The position numbers and the translations under genes were made by a program. 64,000 bases of DNA, taken from assembly GCA_018343915.1 (NCBI GenBank), contig JABRWF010000004.1, forward strand, positions 1,736,001-1,800,000. The letters run 5' to 3'. The stretch's first letter is position 1, and each line of letters opens with the position of its first letter. Below the pieces are notes generated by a model. The model worked only from the letters and a program-made list of their open reading frames with translations. It was not told where the DNA came from and did no database searches. This stretch comes from Agroathelia rolfsii (lineage: Eukaryota > Basidiomycota > Agaricomycetes > Amylocorticiales > Amylocorticiaceae). Positions 24,685-35,339 of this stretch are shown here, one piece after another.

Positions 24685-25015
24685 TGTATCCTTAAAGAGT
24701 TCTACTTAGTTTCATGCAATTGTCCCAGAAATGAGCAAGCAAGAGCTCGCGCACAGATGGGAGGATTGGTAACTTTGAGCCAATGTGTGTAACAAAGACC
24801 GAGGCCTCAAACTTCAAATCACCAGTCAAAACTAATCTGGGGTACTAGCCCGGGGCCTTTTCAAATGCAAAGAAAGGTATATATTTTTCTTGAAGATACA
24901 CAAGTGAGTTATGGTTATGCATTGCATACGACTCAAGGTGTAACGGGGGTTAGGTTACCTAATTTTCTTCCGTTGACGCGTCGCGCCATCTATCTCGAAA
25001 ACGGCAGTAATGAGT
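24685..25015 (-). repeat. Right long inverted repeat
   Basis: This is the inverted partner of 22115-22445. The shared blocks lie in the same order on the reverse strand, from AACTAAGTAGAACTCTTTAA inward to GATAGATGGCGCGA at the outer end. Confidence 0.7.
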
Positions 25016-25378
25016 TGATCACAGTTGTCGGCAGTACCTAAGGCCTAAATCTTGAACCAAATTGTCAAGAGAGAAAAGCAAGGTGTTATTAAATGTGACA
25101 ATGTTCTTATTATCTTGGTCATTCTGTTATATCTGCGTGTACGTTGCCCTGTAGTTCAAGCTTGGAGACAAAGTTGCCATTGTGGTGGAAGTCGGAAATG
25201 CCCGGCCTTTGTCCCCCCCCCCCAATCAAGCAACTTCGCTGACGTCATCGGGTGTTCGAGGAAGACCATTCGCACTTCCTACTTACTAGGCAGATGCATC
25301 GACTGCTGCACTAACAATTACACCAATATATTACTTTCTTTTTTATCCAACGACGGCTTCGTACATTTCCAAAAGAGT
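25016..25378. other. Spacer 3' of ENP2
   Basis: These 363 bp lie between the right inverted repeat and the ENP2 stop. They include a C-run near 25215. No gene is supported. Confidence 0.4.
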
Positions 25379-27922
25379 CTACATCCGTCTGAACGTATTT
25401 TTGCTTCCACTCCGCATTCCCTGGCGTCGTTGAGTCCGACCTCTTCTCTCGGCCTCATTGAGCTGAGGTTTATTATCTCTAGGACCCTTCTCCATCCCGG
25501 CGCCAAACATTTCAACACCCTTGGTTTTTGGTTTGTTTCTATTTTTCTTCTGTCCATCCCCTCCAAGTAAATCATCATGACCCTTTCCTGACCGCTCCGA
25601 CGGCATCCAACTGATCTCCGTTGGGACATCGTCAGAGACCGATCGTGTTGGTACCACCGGCACCACCCCATGAGATGACGATTTGCGCATACGCAAGCCA
25701 AATGAAGCGGCAGCATCAGATCCACTGCCATCTTGGGACGATCGAACACGGACGGGAGCATAGTCAATGTTTGCGAGGCGATTCCTTTGCTGTTGACGAA
25801 GATAGGCTTCTTGTGCCCGCGCGTTCTTCTGGCCAGGATGAGCGCGGGGATCAAAAGCATTGAGATCTGAAACACAGACATCCGTTAAAATTTGAAATGT
25901 GGCTGTGAACGGAATTTGCAATTTTTTTTCTCACCACCAGCATCCGAGCTATCATCGCTGACCGGTTCGTCTTCACTGACATTCTCATTACCACTCGAAT
26001 TTTCTTCATCGGACTGTGTCAGTCTATCACTTTCTTCGGCTTCCTCTTCAACTGCTGTCCTCGCTTGGGCGACATTTGCACGCTGAGCAACGTTTGATGG
26101 ATTCAACAAGGCGTATTCGCGAGTATTCTCATCAATAGCATACTCGGGATCCTCGAACAGCTTGGAGAATCGAGGATCTGCCAACAGACTTGGCTTCTCG
26201 GCGGCGCTCTCCTTGGCATCCACGGCCATCGCGTCCCCATCAGGATCCACAGCAACAGCCAGCCTCTTTGCCTTCTTCTTTTCAAGTCTAGCGAGTTCCC
26301 TCTCCTCTTCGCGTCTAAGTTTCTCTGCCAGCGCGCGGTTGACCTTGACGCCTTCAGAGCCCTTGGGTCCGCGAATGCGTGTCTCAGCCATCTTCTCTAT
26401 CTTCTCTTTAATCTGGCGTTCACGGTGCTCAGCGTAAGCGAAGGGATTCGCAATAACGCGCGCCGTATCGTAAAGCTTGAGAGAAAGGAAGTAGCCATGC
26501 ATGTAAGGTTTGAGAGCAGGAGTACCAATAAGGTTATCGAGGCCGAGACTGGAAAGAAGTTAGAACAAAAAGCCAGAGTTAATTCAGAGATGAACAACAT
26601 ACCTGGTGAGCTCTTTACGCTCAACGAACTTGTAGTCCTCGTAGACAGTTCTAGTCGTCTGGTCCTCCATCTCTTCTGTGATATTTTCGAGGAAGGATGC
26701 CCATCGCGGGGCTGGTCCCAGTTGAGGAATAAATAGGGTGGTCATCTGTATCCCTTCATTAGCGGTCAACAATAATCCACTTCCGGGTACATGGTGAACA
26801 TCGTTGAGGTCGTTCGCAGGAGTGATGGAGACGAAGTTTGAACCAGGCTACCATCCGACAGAGATATGAGCCTCAAGCGATAGTCTGTAACTCCATAAAA
26901 CTTACGGAATCTTTCTCCCAGATTTTAATGACCTTTTTGTCGGCACTCAGAATGAGCCCATCTCCAGCCAATTTGGATCCTCCTTGTAGCCACTGTACAT
27001 TTTTGATTGGTAGTCCGTATCCCTGATCTTTGATAGAGAATGGCCGAGCGGCTCGAATATCATACAATAGTGTATGCCCAGTAGAGGTTCCAATAGCATA
27101 AGAAAGGCCATCCGCTTTCGACGACAGGGCAGTGACAGACACAGCAGGACTAACCCCATCTGTAGCTATAGGGAGGATGCGAGATAAGGGAAGCTGGAGT
27201 ACACCGACTTCTGATCGCGAGCGAGGATCCCAAAAATGTACACTCCCTCCTCCATCAGCACCGAAGCTCAATAGTTGATGTGCTGGATTAATGTCGATAG
27301 CGTTGATACCGAGTACATTTCCTGGTAGCTGTAATGGCGTCATGAAACGGCCTTGGTCAAGATTGAGGCGGAAGACTTCGTTGCCACCCGTGCCAAACAA
27401 TACATCGCATGATGGGAAATGGTATGCAAGACAGCGACCAAACCTAGGTATGCGCGTTTTGTAGTGTAGACCACCCTGCGTGTGTAGCTCAATAGTGCGA
27501 TCGTTTTGGAGTTGAATGATTTTGGTCCAGTCATCAGACAGGATCTTTTCTCGACAAATTAGTAAGAGAAAATATCATGACACCCTTGAAATAGACTTAC
27601 GCACAGTAAAATCGATATTCTCGGAGTCCGAATGCCTCTCGAATTTCAGTGAAAGTTGATCCAGATCCCAAACCCGCATTTGGGGCTTGTAAGTTCCCGT
27701 AGCAATGACATGGTGGCCGTCCCGGGTAGTCTTCACACGATTACTCGCCTCCGGGAACTCAAATCCCTGGATCAACTCTATAGAACCCTCTACATGCTCT
27801 CGTATGGCTCGTTTTCCCTTTCCCTTAGCCGTACGCTTCCGCGTGAGCCAGTCTGGTAGACTTGAAGACGATCCAGCGGCAGCGCCGTTAACAGTGTACA
27901 CCTTCACCTCGGAAGAAGCCAT
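25379..27922 (-). CDS. ENP2: Nucleolar protein ENP2/NOL10 (ribosome biogenesis)
   Basis: The gene starts at ATG 27922 (MASSEVKVYTVNGAAAGSSS). The N-terminal half is a WD40 beta-propeller with typical strands (RVWDLDQLSLKFERH, LSFGADGGGSVHFWDPR, ILSADKKVIKIWEKDS). Next come a linker with LLLTANEGIQMTTLFIPQLG, and the family-specific TSLGLDNLIGTPALKPYMHG and ARVIANPFAYAEHRERQ. A NUC153 motif follows (ADPRFSKLFEDPEYAIDE). The tail is acidic, then basic, ending KNTFRRM at stop 25379. In yeast, Enp2 is an essential nucleolar component of the 90S/SSU processome acting in 18S rRNA maturation. Key parts are intact and complete. Its 3' end abuts the transposon island. Confidence 0.93.
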
Positions 27923-30900
27923 TCAAGTCTGTTCGTAAGTCCTCTAGAAACTTTCGTTCCTGATCCAAAGTGCAAAAGCCAGAGGTCTAGTGCAGGTGCC
28001 CAGGATCAAGTGCCAGTGTGTGCGAGAATTTGGAAAAAGAGGGCGAAGCATAAGCCCAAAATCACTATTTTACTTCCGAGTCGCCATGCTTCCGTACCAA
28101 GCTGCCGTAAGCAGTTTTGGATAGCGCGGCCACCTTTAACTCGAGGATAATATTCTGACATGCAACCATGTATTTGAAACCGTCTGAATCATTTAAAATA
28201 CTAATGCTGGCTCTATACTGGCTTCTTGGCCGACGGTGTCGCGGCTTATTCAATTTCTGGGGCGCTATAGGTCCACAGTTTTAGGGGGGTGATGCCATAC
28301 AAATAGCAATGTATCCGCTGCTGGCTATACAACATACTCATCCTCTACGGCATGATAGCATGTACCAAAAATCGATTTGAGGAGCTCTGAGCTCTTATCC
28401 TACGCAACTGTATCCAGGGAGCTTCCTAACGGCTGTACCTACCCTATGATGGGCATATTTAACTGTTCGCTAGTTGGGGTCTCTAATACCCTGAATATCT
28501 TATACAAGAAGGTCAACAAGCCCAATTTTCCTACTGGACAAATTCCAAAAGCATTTACGAAAACCTACAGTTTTTTTTTTTTTTTTAGGCCATGATAGGC
28601 GAACGCAGTCTCGAAGTCGGTGCTCTCCGGACCAACTATCAGATGTCATCACCTGAGGTTCTGATGTTAGGGCGACAAAGTCGTGGCGCCTATGTTAAAG
28701 TCGTCGCGGAAGACACGCACATCGTGGCTGATTTCCCCATGGCAATTGTATCTGACGATATCTCGGCTTGGGTCTTTTTTTTTTTTTTTTTTTTTTCAAA
28801 GTCTGACACTATGACACTTCGGTATGAGTCCGACTACCGACTTCGGCGAATATACTTATGGTTACAAACATATCAATCATCACCGTCGAAGGAATTCTCG
28901 TTCTTGCATTGCCGCATAAACCCTTATGGGACTGACTACACAGCATTTTGCACCCGAAACATAGGCTTCCTTTGCCATTGTCGTATTGCTACCGTTGACA
29001 CCTTCAAGCTGATTTACCGGTTCACTCGGCTTGCCTCCATGCATTGAGCCTTTCCCCTATAGTGTTCTTCCTTTGGGATTCCGTCATTGATATTCATTCG
29101 CTCCCGAATGTCCCGTTGAATATCGTAGAATTCCACCCTAATTTTTTCTGTATCCATCGTGGTCTCATTACACAAGCACACACTGAGTGTCTTGTAAATT
29201 GTAATTAACACAAAAATTCAATGTTGCGATGGCCTCTAACTCTCCTAGCGCTCGGTAATGAGTCGCACTGTTGATGAGGTGTCGGACATTAAACTAGAAG
29301 CACAAGAATGCAGGGTGGAATCGTACTAGACGCGGTCAGATTCCTACTAGTAGACTTAGACAATGACACCTAGTGACGACATGCAGTCATTATGTACTCG
29401 ACGAGAAGTCGTGGCCTACTAGATGAATACCTTCAAGTTAATGTATTCATTTGTGCAGTACCACATACGATTCCAACGGCACCATCGTTCTTTGCGATTG
29501 TGCCCGGATAAACATCGATTGGGCTAATGGTGAATGAAAACGATATGGAATACTATGTTCTATAGTACCGGAACAGAGTATTAGAATCGAATATTAACGT
29601 GACTGAGTGCGTTGGCAAACTTCGAATGCACTAAGACTGACAGACCGGTATGCACATGCTCTCGAACCAACTTGAACGACTACCGCTAACTCGGAATCTG
29701 TCGCCTAGATTGTGCATGGAATAGTATGAAGGGACTGTGCCTATTAACGTAGTTTTGACCGCGACCAATGCCCGTATAGTCTATAGTGGTGTATACAACA
29801 TCTGTCAGTGCCCAACGTTATTAGTTGAACGTTGGGCACAATCACCTGGGTCGTAAGACCAAAGTCATCCATACAGTTCTTTCGAAAACAAGACGTTAAC
29901 AAGATTCTCCCACTGATATGCATCATTCTGATAGATGAAAGGCTGACAGCTGTTCATTATGCTTAACATCGTGACGTTGATTATGTCGGCTAGATGTAAC
30001 AAAGCTCGACCAGCCCTAAACTCTCCAGAGCATGAAAAATTATGCTTAATATTGCAGTGCATATGAAGGACTATTGAAAGAGTCGTCAAAGGAACTAAGT
30101 CCTCCGCAGTAAAAGTTACCAGCTCCAAGAGAGCCTCAGCGCCTGGTTGCTCAGTTACTGAGTACAAGGTCACCGAATTATTTCTCGGCTGCCATGACTG
30201 CTGTGCCTTTACGTGATTGGATTTGAAATTAATGAGAAATTGTAAGGGCTTCTTTCATCTGCTATACAGGGATTTTCGTAAGCCGATTCGAGGGGTTGGA
30301 TATCCCAGTGATAGTGATGGTAACGGTTTGCTTCAAGCCTCAACTGGGGGATTTTTCTGAGAATGAAGGAGACTGCCGTTAGGTGGTTAGTTACGAACGT
30401 TCTTCAAGCTACATGTATCGGAACTGAACCAACTGATGGCTTGTGGAGCCGCTACTAGTAACCCGTCCGATTTCACCCGAAATGTATAAGCCTATTCGAA
30501 GACCTCGACCACAGTGTGTTGGAGCAAAGACGAGTCCTAATCTCTATGAGAGTATACCCCCTCCCAAGCCCGAGTTCTTCAAATTCATTCTCGCCTCTCG
30601 GCCTTGGACCCGAGGTTCTATCACACCGGTTTCCGAGTTCGTGGTCTCCGGCGGCTTCGATTTATGCCTCTCGGATGGATAGTCTTGGTGCAATTGAGCG
30701 CTAAAACCCTAATGGCGGTGCAGCGGAGATTATGGTGCTTTATGCCGGCAGGGGCGTTCGATGCGCACGGATGAGGTGTGGTGGAAGTCCTTGGACGAGG
30801 CTTGCCCCTTTCCTTCAAGCTCTTCTTCACCGCTTTACCTCTAGCAATAGCGCAAGTCCGAAGTGCTGCCTCGTGTATCATGGCTGTATGTTATATATAG

Positions 30901-31847
30901 ATCTGGCGCATATAACGTGGTAAGTTTATGAGCATAATATTTGAGAATTACAATCTAGAACTTGATGGGGGTCTAGTATTGAAGAATAGAATCATTACTA
31001 GTATATCCCACGTTTGAATTCAATTCATCATCAAAATGGTGTGAAGTTGCATACCATAATGCAATAAGTCGTGATGTATTATATAGTCTAATGGTAAGTA
31101 ATGTTATGTGATACAATGGTGGATCCCAGGCAGCTCTCTCGCTTCGAACATGTGTTTGAAGTCGAGGCAACCGAGACGGAAAGGGTTTCAACTCATCAAT
31201 CAGTAGATAGAACCGAAAAATTAATCTGTCTTTTTTGATGGTACACTTTTTAAAATTTGAATCGACAAGCCACAATCGGATCACTAACATCGAGCGCGGG
31301 ATTGATTGCGGATGATGCGTGCATGCAAAGGTTGAGGTTGAGCAGGACGGTGGGCGGGAAAAGAGAGGCGAATAAAAATAAACCCCTAGCCCGAGTCCAT
31401 GTGTAACAGAGTTCAGAAAGCTGAGTAAAGTTGTTGTGTTCGCCCGAGGCTGATAAAATCGCCACACCTCGCTGAAATACGCGCTTATATGCCTGGAGTT
31501 ATCAGTAACGGAGATTATGGTTGTCAATCGATGGCTTTTTGCTAGCGGCGGCTATTAAAGACTTCGGAGAGGAATAATGAGATGAACATCGATTTTCCTG
31601 AACCGAATTCGAAGAGAGGACGAAAAGAAGCATAAAAAAAAAAAAAAAAAAAAAAGAACAGAAGAAACTTTAAAGGAAAAAAGTCCGTTGAGAAGTGTAA
31701 AGGAAATTTGTAGCAGGGTCTACAGATGAATTTTTTTGTCCATACAACGTCCATTCTATTGATCAACTGTCCAGCAAAAGATCATATCATACATGAGTCT
31801 ACATATGCATCGCTGAGGTGGTGAAAGAGGTGGTGATGCTCAAAAAA
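27923..31847. other. Gene-poor 3.9-kb region
   Basis: No gene with convincing start, splice sites and domain similarity was found. The region holds homopolymer tracts (T at 28571-28586 and 28775-28796, A at 31634-31655), one hairpin (29808-29839), and two open frames over 100 codons that I do not recognise: 29865-30173 (-) and 30973-31527 (-). The first looks helical and Leu/Ile-rich and could be a gene relic. Base composition resembles decayed repeats. Confidence 0.45.
29808..29839. repeat. Perfect 12-bp hairpin
   Basis: GTGCCCAACGTT (29808-29819) and its exact complement AACGTTGGGCAC (29828-29839) flank an 8-base loop. It lies in gene-free DNA. Confidence 0.7.
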
Positions 31848-32632
31848 TCATGTTTCTGTCGCTGTAGGAATGGCAAGGGTTTCTTGGCTATATTGATATG
31901 AAAACGGCGCAGGAGGAACCGTCCACTTCGGGGCATCCAAAGGGGCTGCATGCTCCAAGGATATCTTCTGTTCTTTCCTGGAGAGTGGAATCCTCAACTA
32001 TGAAAAGAAAAGAAGAAAGATGGCAGTGAAACGATTGTTTACTCAGTTTGGCTAGATACGATAGGTGTGAAGATGAGCTTACGCGATCGAGTGCTGCATC
32101 GTCTTCCACTTCTATTGGCATCGCCTTCGACACGAGGGCGTCCGTGCTGGCTGCGTAACTGAATGGTGCTGGCGCAACAACCCACTGGGGTTGAGTACGT
32201 GATTCCAAGTCGACATTCTGAGAGCATGAGGCGCCTTGAGCTTGTTTTGTGGCTTTACGGCGACGCCAGACGCTCATAATCCACAGTGTTGCTATCAGAA
32301 GCAGGAAAAAGCCGACGATGGCTTAACGGTCCCCGAAAGGCGAAGAAAAGTCAGCAGATATCGTAACTCTTGTTTTCCTTTACCCATGCAATACACTTGC
32401 TCTCTTTGGGCAACAGTAGTAAGTGTTAACTCACCAAAAACTACGATGACAGCTACATCAGTCCTCGAAAGGCCCTTGTGGTCGATTGTACAGCCTTTGG
32501 CCGAGTTGCTGCATACATGACGTGAACACGCAACCATCATTGCCATCAGTATTAGCTTGAAACGGGAAGAGGGCATATAATACGATCGCTGCTGACTTAC
32601 ACATCATTGGTGCAATGGTCTTGGGGTGGCAT
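31848..32632 (-). CDS. Small single-pass membrane protein, 164 residues
   Basis: Four exons (32632-32601, 32508-32435, 32321-32083, 31997-31848) join in phase with GT-AG introns. The short N-terminus (MPPQDHCTNDV) has two cysteines. One transmembrane helix follows (VAVIVVFAIVGFFLLLIATL), then a positive-inside stretch (WRRRKATKQ), implying an outside N-terminus. The cytoplasmic tail contains the same motif twice: PQWVVAPAPFSYAAS and, about 50 residues later, PKWTVPPAPFSYQYS. There is no signal peptide. I do not recognise a family; small proteins of this layout are often listed as hypothetical in basidiomycetes. It stands alone in a gene-poor region. The repeated motif suggests a binding site for a partner protein (inference). 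Confidence 0.7.
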
Positions 32633-35339
32633 GGCCGCCGAGCGATCTTGTTGCGCGGAGAGAGGGGGGAAGGAGAGGGGCTCACAAGGACTGCGGAGCT
32701 GTGTATATGAGGGGATATGAGAGCGACGTGCGATGGTATTTCGAAACCGTTGCACCTCCAACCTTCATGCAGGATAATACAAACCCCGATATTACTTTCT
32801 TTATCTCTATCATCTTTGGACAAGCCAGAAATAAAGAGCCAACCATGAGGTCAAGTCAGAGAAGAATCAGCATGAGTGTTGAGAACATTCACGATACAGG
32901 GAGAGGCACTTGCGGCGGTCATCGATGTGCCATTTTTAGAACAGAGCTTAGATATGAGGCTAGCTGAGAATGGAACAGTTGCGAATAGGGTATATGATAG
33001 GTGCGGCCTGTTTTTACGAACGAACAGTAAGGCTTTCTAAACAGCACAATTATCACCGTTATCTTGATCCTTTTTCCAAATGGAGTCACTAAGCACCAGG
33101 CATGTTGTGCTCCACATGTAGCGTTGGACAGCTCTGGAGTGGTCGGAATACTGGTATTGCATGGAACTTGAAGCCGAACCATATGGCCGTTTAGCCATCA
33201 AATTGTATCAAATCATTTGGCCGGCGCCCGGCTACTGGCCAGCTTGCCGGGTGTCTTCGACTTTGGAAATAAACATGTGTCAACAATGTGTATCTGCGTT
33301 TCATTCGCATACATCGACCTCATAGACCTTGAGAAAGCTAAGAGAAATGAAACTGTTCACAGTTTTGAAGCCGTGTTTGACAAGAGGCGCCAGAAAGGAA
33401 ACTATTGTTTAGATAATGACAGCTTATTCGGTTCAATACCATTTCCGCGGGCTAGAAGGACAAAGTTATGAAGCTGATTCATAGCCGAAAAATCACATCA
33501 TCAAATATATTGCTTTGAGGAAGCCTATCACAAATCGTAGACACTAGTAGTGAGGTAATGCGATGATTTCATTACTGAAAGGAAGGCTCAAGGCCCTGAG
33601 ATTGTCAAGGAGAAGTCCGTTTTGCGTTGTGTCCGCGCACGGGCCATGAGTGTCGGTGTATACCCAGTTTCTATGACAAATAATGATTCTTGAGGCTGCC
33701 AGCAGCAGCAAGTTACGGCTGAGAAGAGCTATCTGTCGCTAGCAGCTATACTATTGATTTTCATTGAACCAGAGATTATCATGAAAAATGAAAAAAATTG
33801 ATAATGATGGAGAGTTTCATCACGATGCTGGGAAGTCGGGAAAGAACGGTAGGGTGTCGGAAGGCCGAGCTATACGCGGCGTCTGGTGAAAATGAATGGC
33901 CGATAGAGAGGATTGACCAAAACTCAGTCGGAGTCAGAGTGATAGCGATGCAGATTTTTATCAAGAAATTTAGAGAGCACGGCGACGGTTAAATGACGTC
34001 GCCAGAGAAGAAGAATGAGACGAAACGGCTGAATGGGGATTATGGCAGGGCATATCATGGAAATGCCTGATGGTTGTCAGCCCGTAGGCCAATGCAGGGA
34101 TGTAACATGGAAATCGTGCTTGCGAAAGCAGTTTATATGCAAACACAGCGTTTTCTGGGCGGCAGAGGGTCAAGAGACATCCAGTACCAGCACGAGGAAT
34201 TTATTCGACATGAATCATGAACTAGCCTTGGCGCGGATACTAGCTGTTCGACTAGTTTAGTGCCAGTGGTGGGAAACTGTGTGTGTGTGTGCGTGTGACG
34301 TATGTGACTAGTGTGACTAGGCCCTTGTGGCAAACGTGATTGATCGCAGGATAGAGTGTGCAGACCATGCTGTCTTGCTCGACCTCGCGCTACACGCTGG
34401 GTGCTTGTGGTGCCCACGTCCGGCGGCCTCACCTATCTTGACGCCGAGGACAAACATAGGTTTTTGACGGACAGACACGGATGGTCGTACCTGAAAAGAG
34501 CGTCATATCAGTCTGTCTATGCGGCTGCATCACGTCCATTCTCATCTTGCTATCAGGATGAGGTTCGATCGCGGAAACCTCCATGTGCCCACCCTATTCA
34601 CTCGGTTCACGGTCCCCACTTGGAAGGCATCCTGGCTAGACGTGTGTCCTTTTGGGGCCTGTTGATAACAAAAAAAATACGCTAGGAGTGTATCTCAGAC
34701 CAGGCGGTTCAAAAAGTGGCTGTGTGGTCGCTATCCTGGTCTGGCCATTTGCAACATCAGCATAAGCACCACTTCAAAACACATTGATACCAACCCGTAG
34801 GAGATATTGCGATGCATGATGAGATGCTGCAACTTCTTTTTTCGCTTTCTCATCTTGCGAAAACACTGCCGGAGGAAATGTTTACGTTCATTTTCTTTAT
34901 GCGTGTCAGAAACCTGTCCGGTGCGTAGCATTGGTCTTCTCTTGGCTTTGCTTCTGGCTCTCAGCCGTCTCCACCACCCCGTCGTCCGGCTGCTAACTAA
35001 GAGCGTAGGTTGCGACGAGCGCCGTGATCCTGACCAATCATCGTGGCCGTTGTAAGGGCCTAATCCTCGCGCCTTCTACCCCCGCTCCATCACCAACAGG
35101 GATGAAGCAGGCTAGCAAGATCTTCACAATGCTTGGTTGAGATCTGAATGGGTGATCTTCCTTCCACATGCGTCCATGCGTCGCCCTCCATCCGCATGCG
35201 GAGGAGAACTTGATTGATAGGATAGCGCCTCGGTTTGGGTGACGGGCTTGCGCATGATATTAAACTGTGCTATCCTTCAGCTCTATCTCTTTGTCCTGCC
35301 TCTTCGCACCTCCACCCTTCCTCAAGGCCTCTAGCCACC
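32633..35339. other. Gene-poor 2.7-kb region upstream of the synthetase
   Basis: I could not support a gene here. It holds a short GT repeat (34279-34297) next to repeated GTGACTAG units. Its right end should hold the promoter of the NRPS-like gene, since the start at 35340 lies in a strong CCACCATG context. Confidence 0.45.

Larger units (their letters stand above)
22115..25015. mobile_element. Degenerate inverted-repeat DNA element (~2.9 kb) with nested MITEs
   Basis: Two diverged inverted copies of about 330 bp bound this region. Left and right share, in opposite orientation, tracts such as AGATGGCGCGA, GTCAACGGAAGAAAA, GGTGATTTGAAGTTT and AACTAAGTAGAACTCTTTAA. The interior has no long open frame and no recognisable transposase. 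Two further inverted-repeat elements (23083-23298, 23807-24310) sit inside it. The AT-rich, gene-free interior and layered insertions point to an old non-autonomous DNA transposon or a transposon graveyard. Confidence 0.65.

Noticed and set aside
30973..31527. Minus-strand open frame of 184 codons
   Set aside because: It has no recognisable domain or splice structure and its amino-acid order looks random, so I kept it only as part of the gene-poor region.
35235..35339. Upstream in-frame start for the synthetase at 35235
   Set aside because: The ATG at 35340 has a strong CCACCATG context and begins the conserved-looking protein; the extension has no conserved features.
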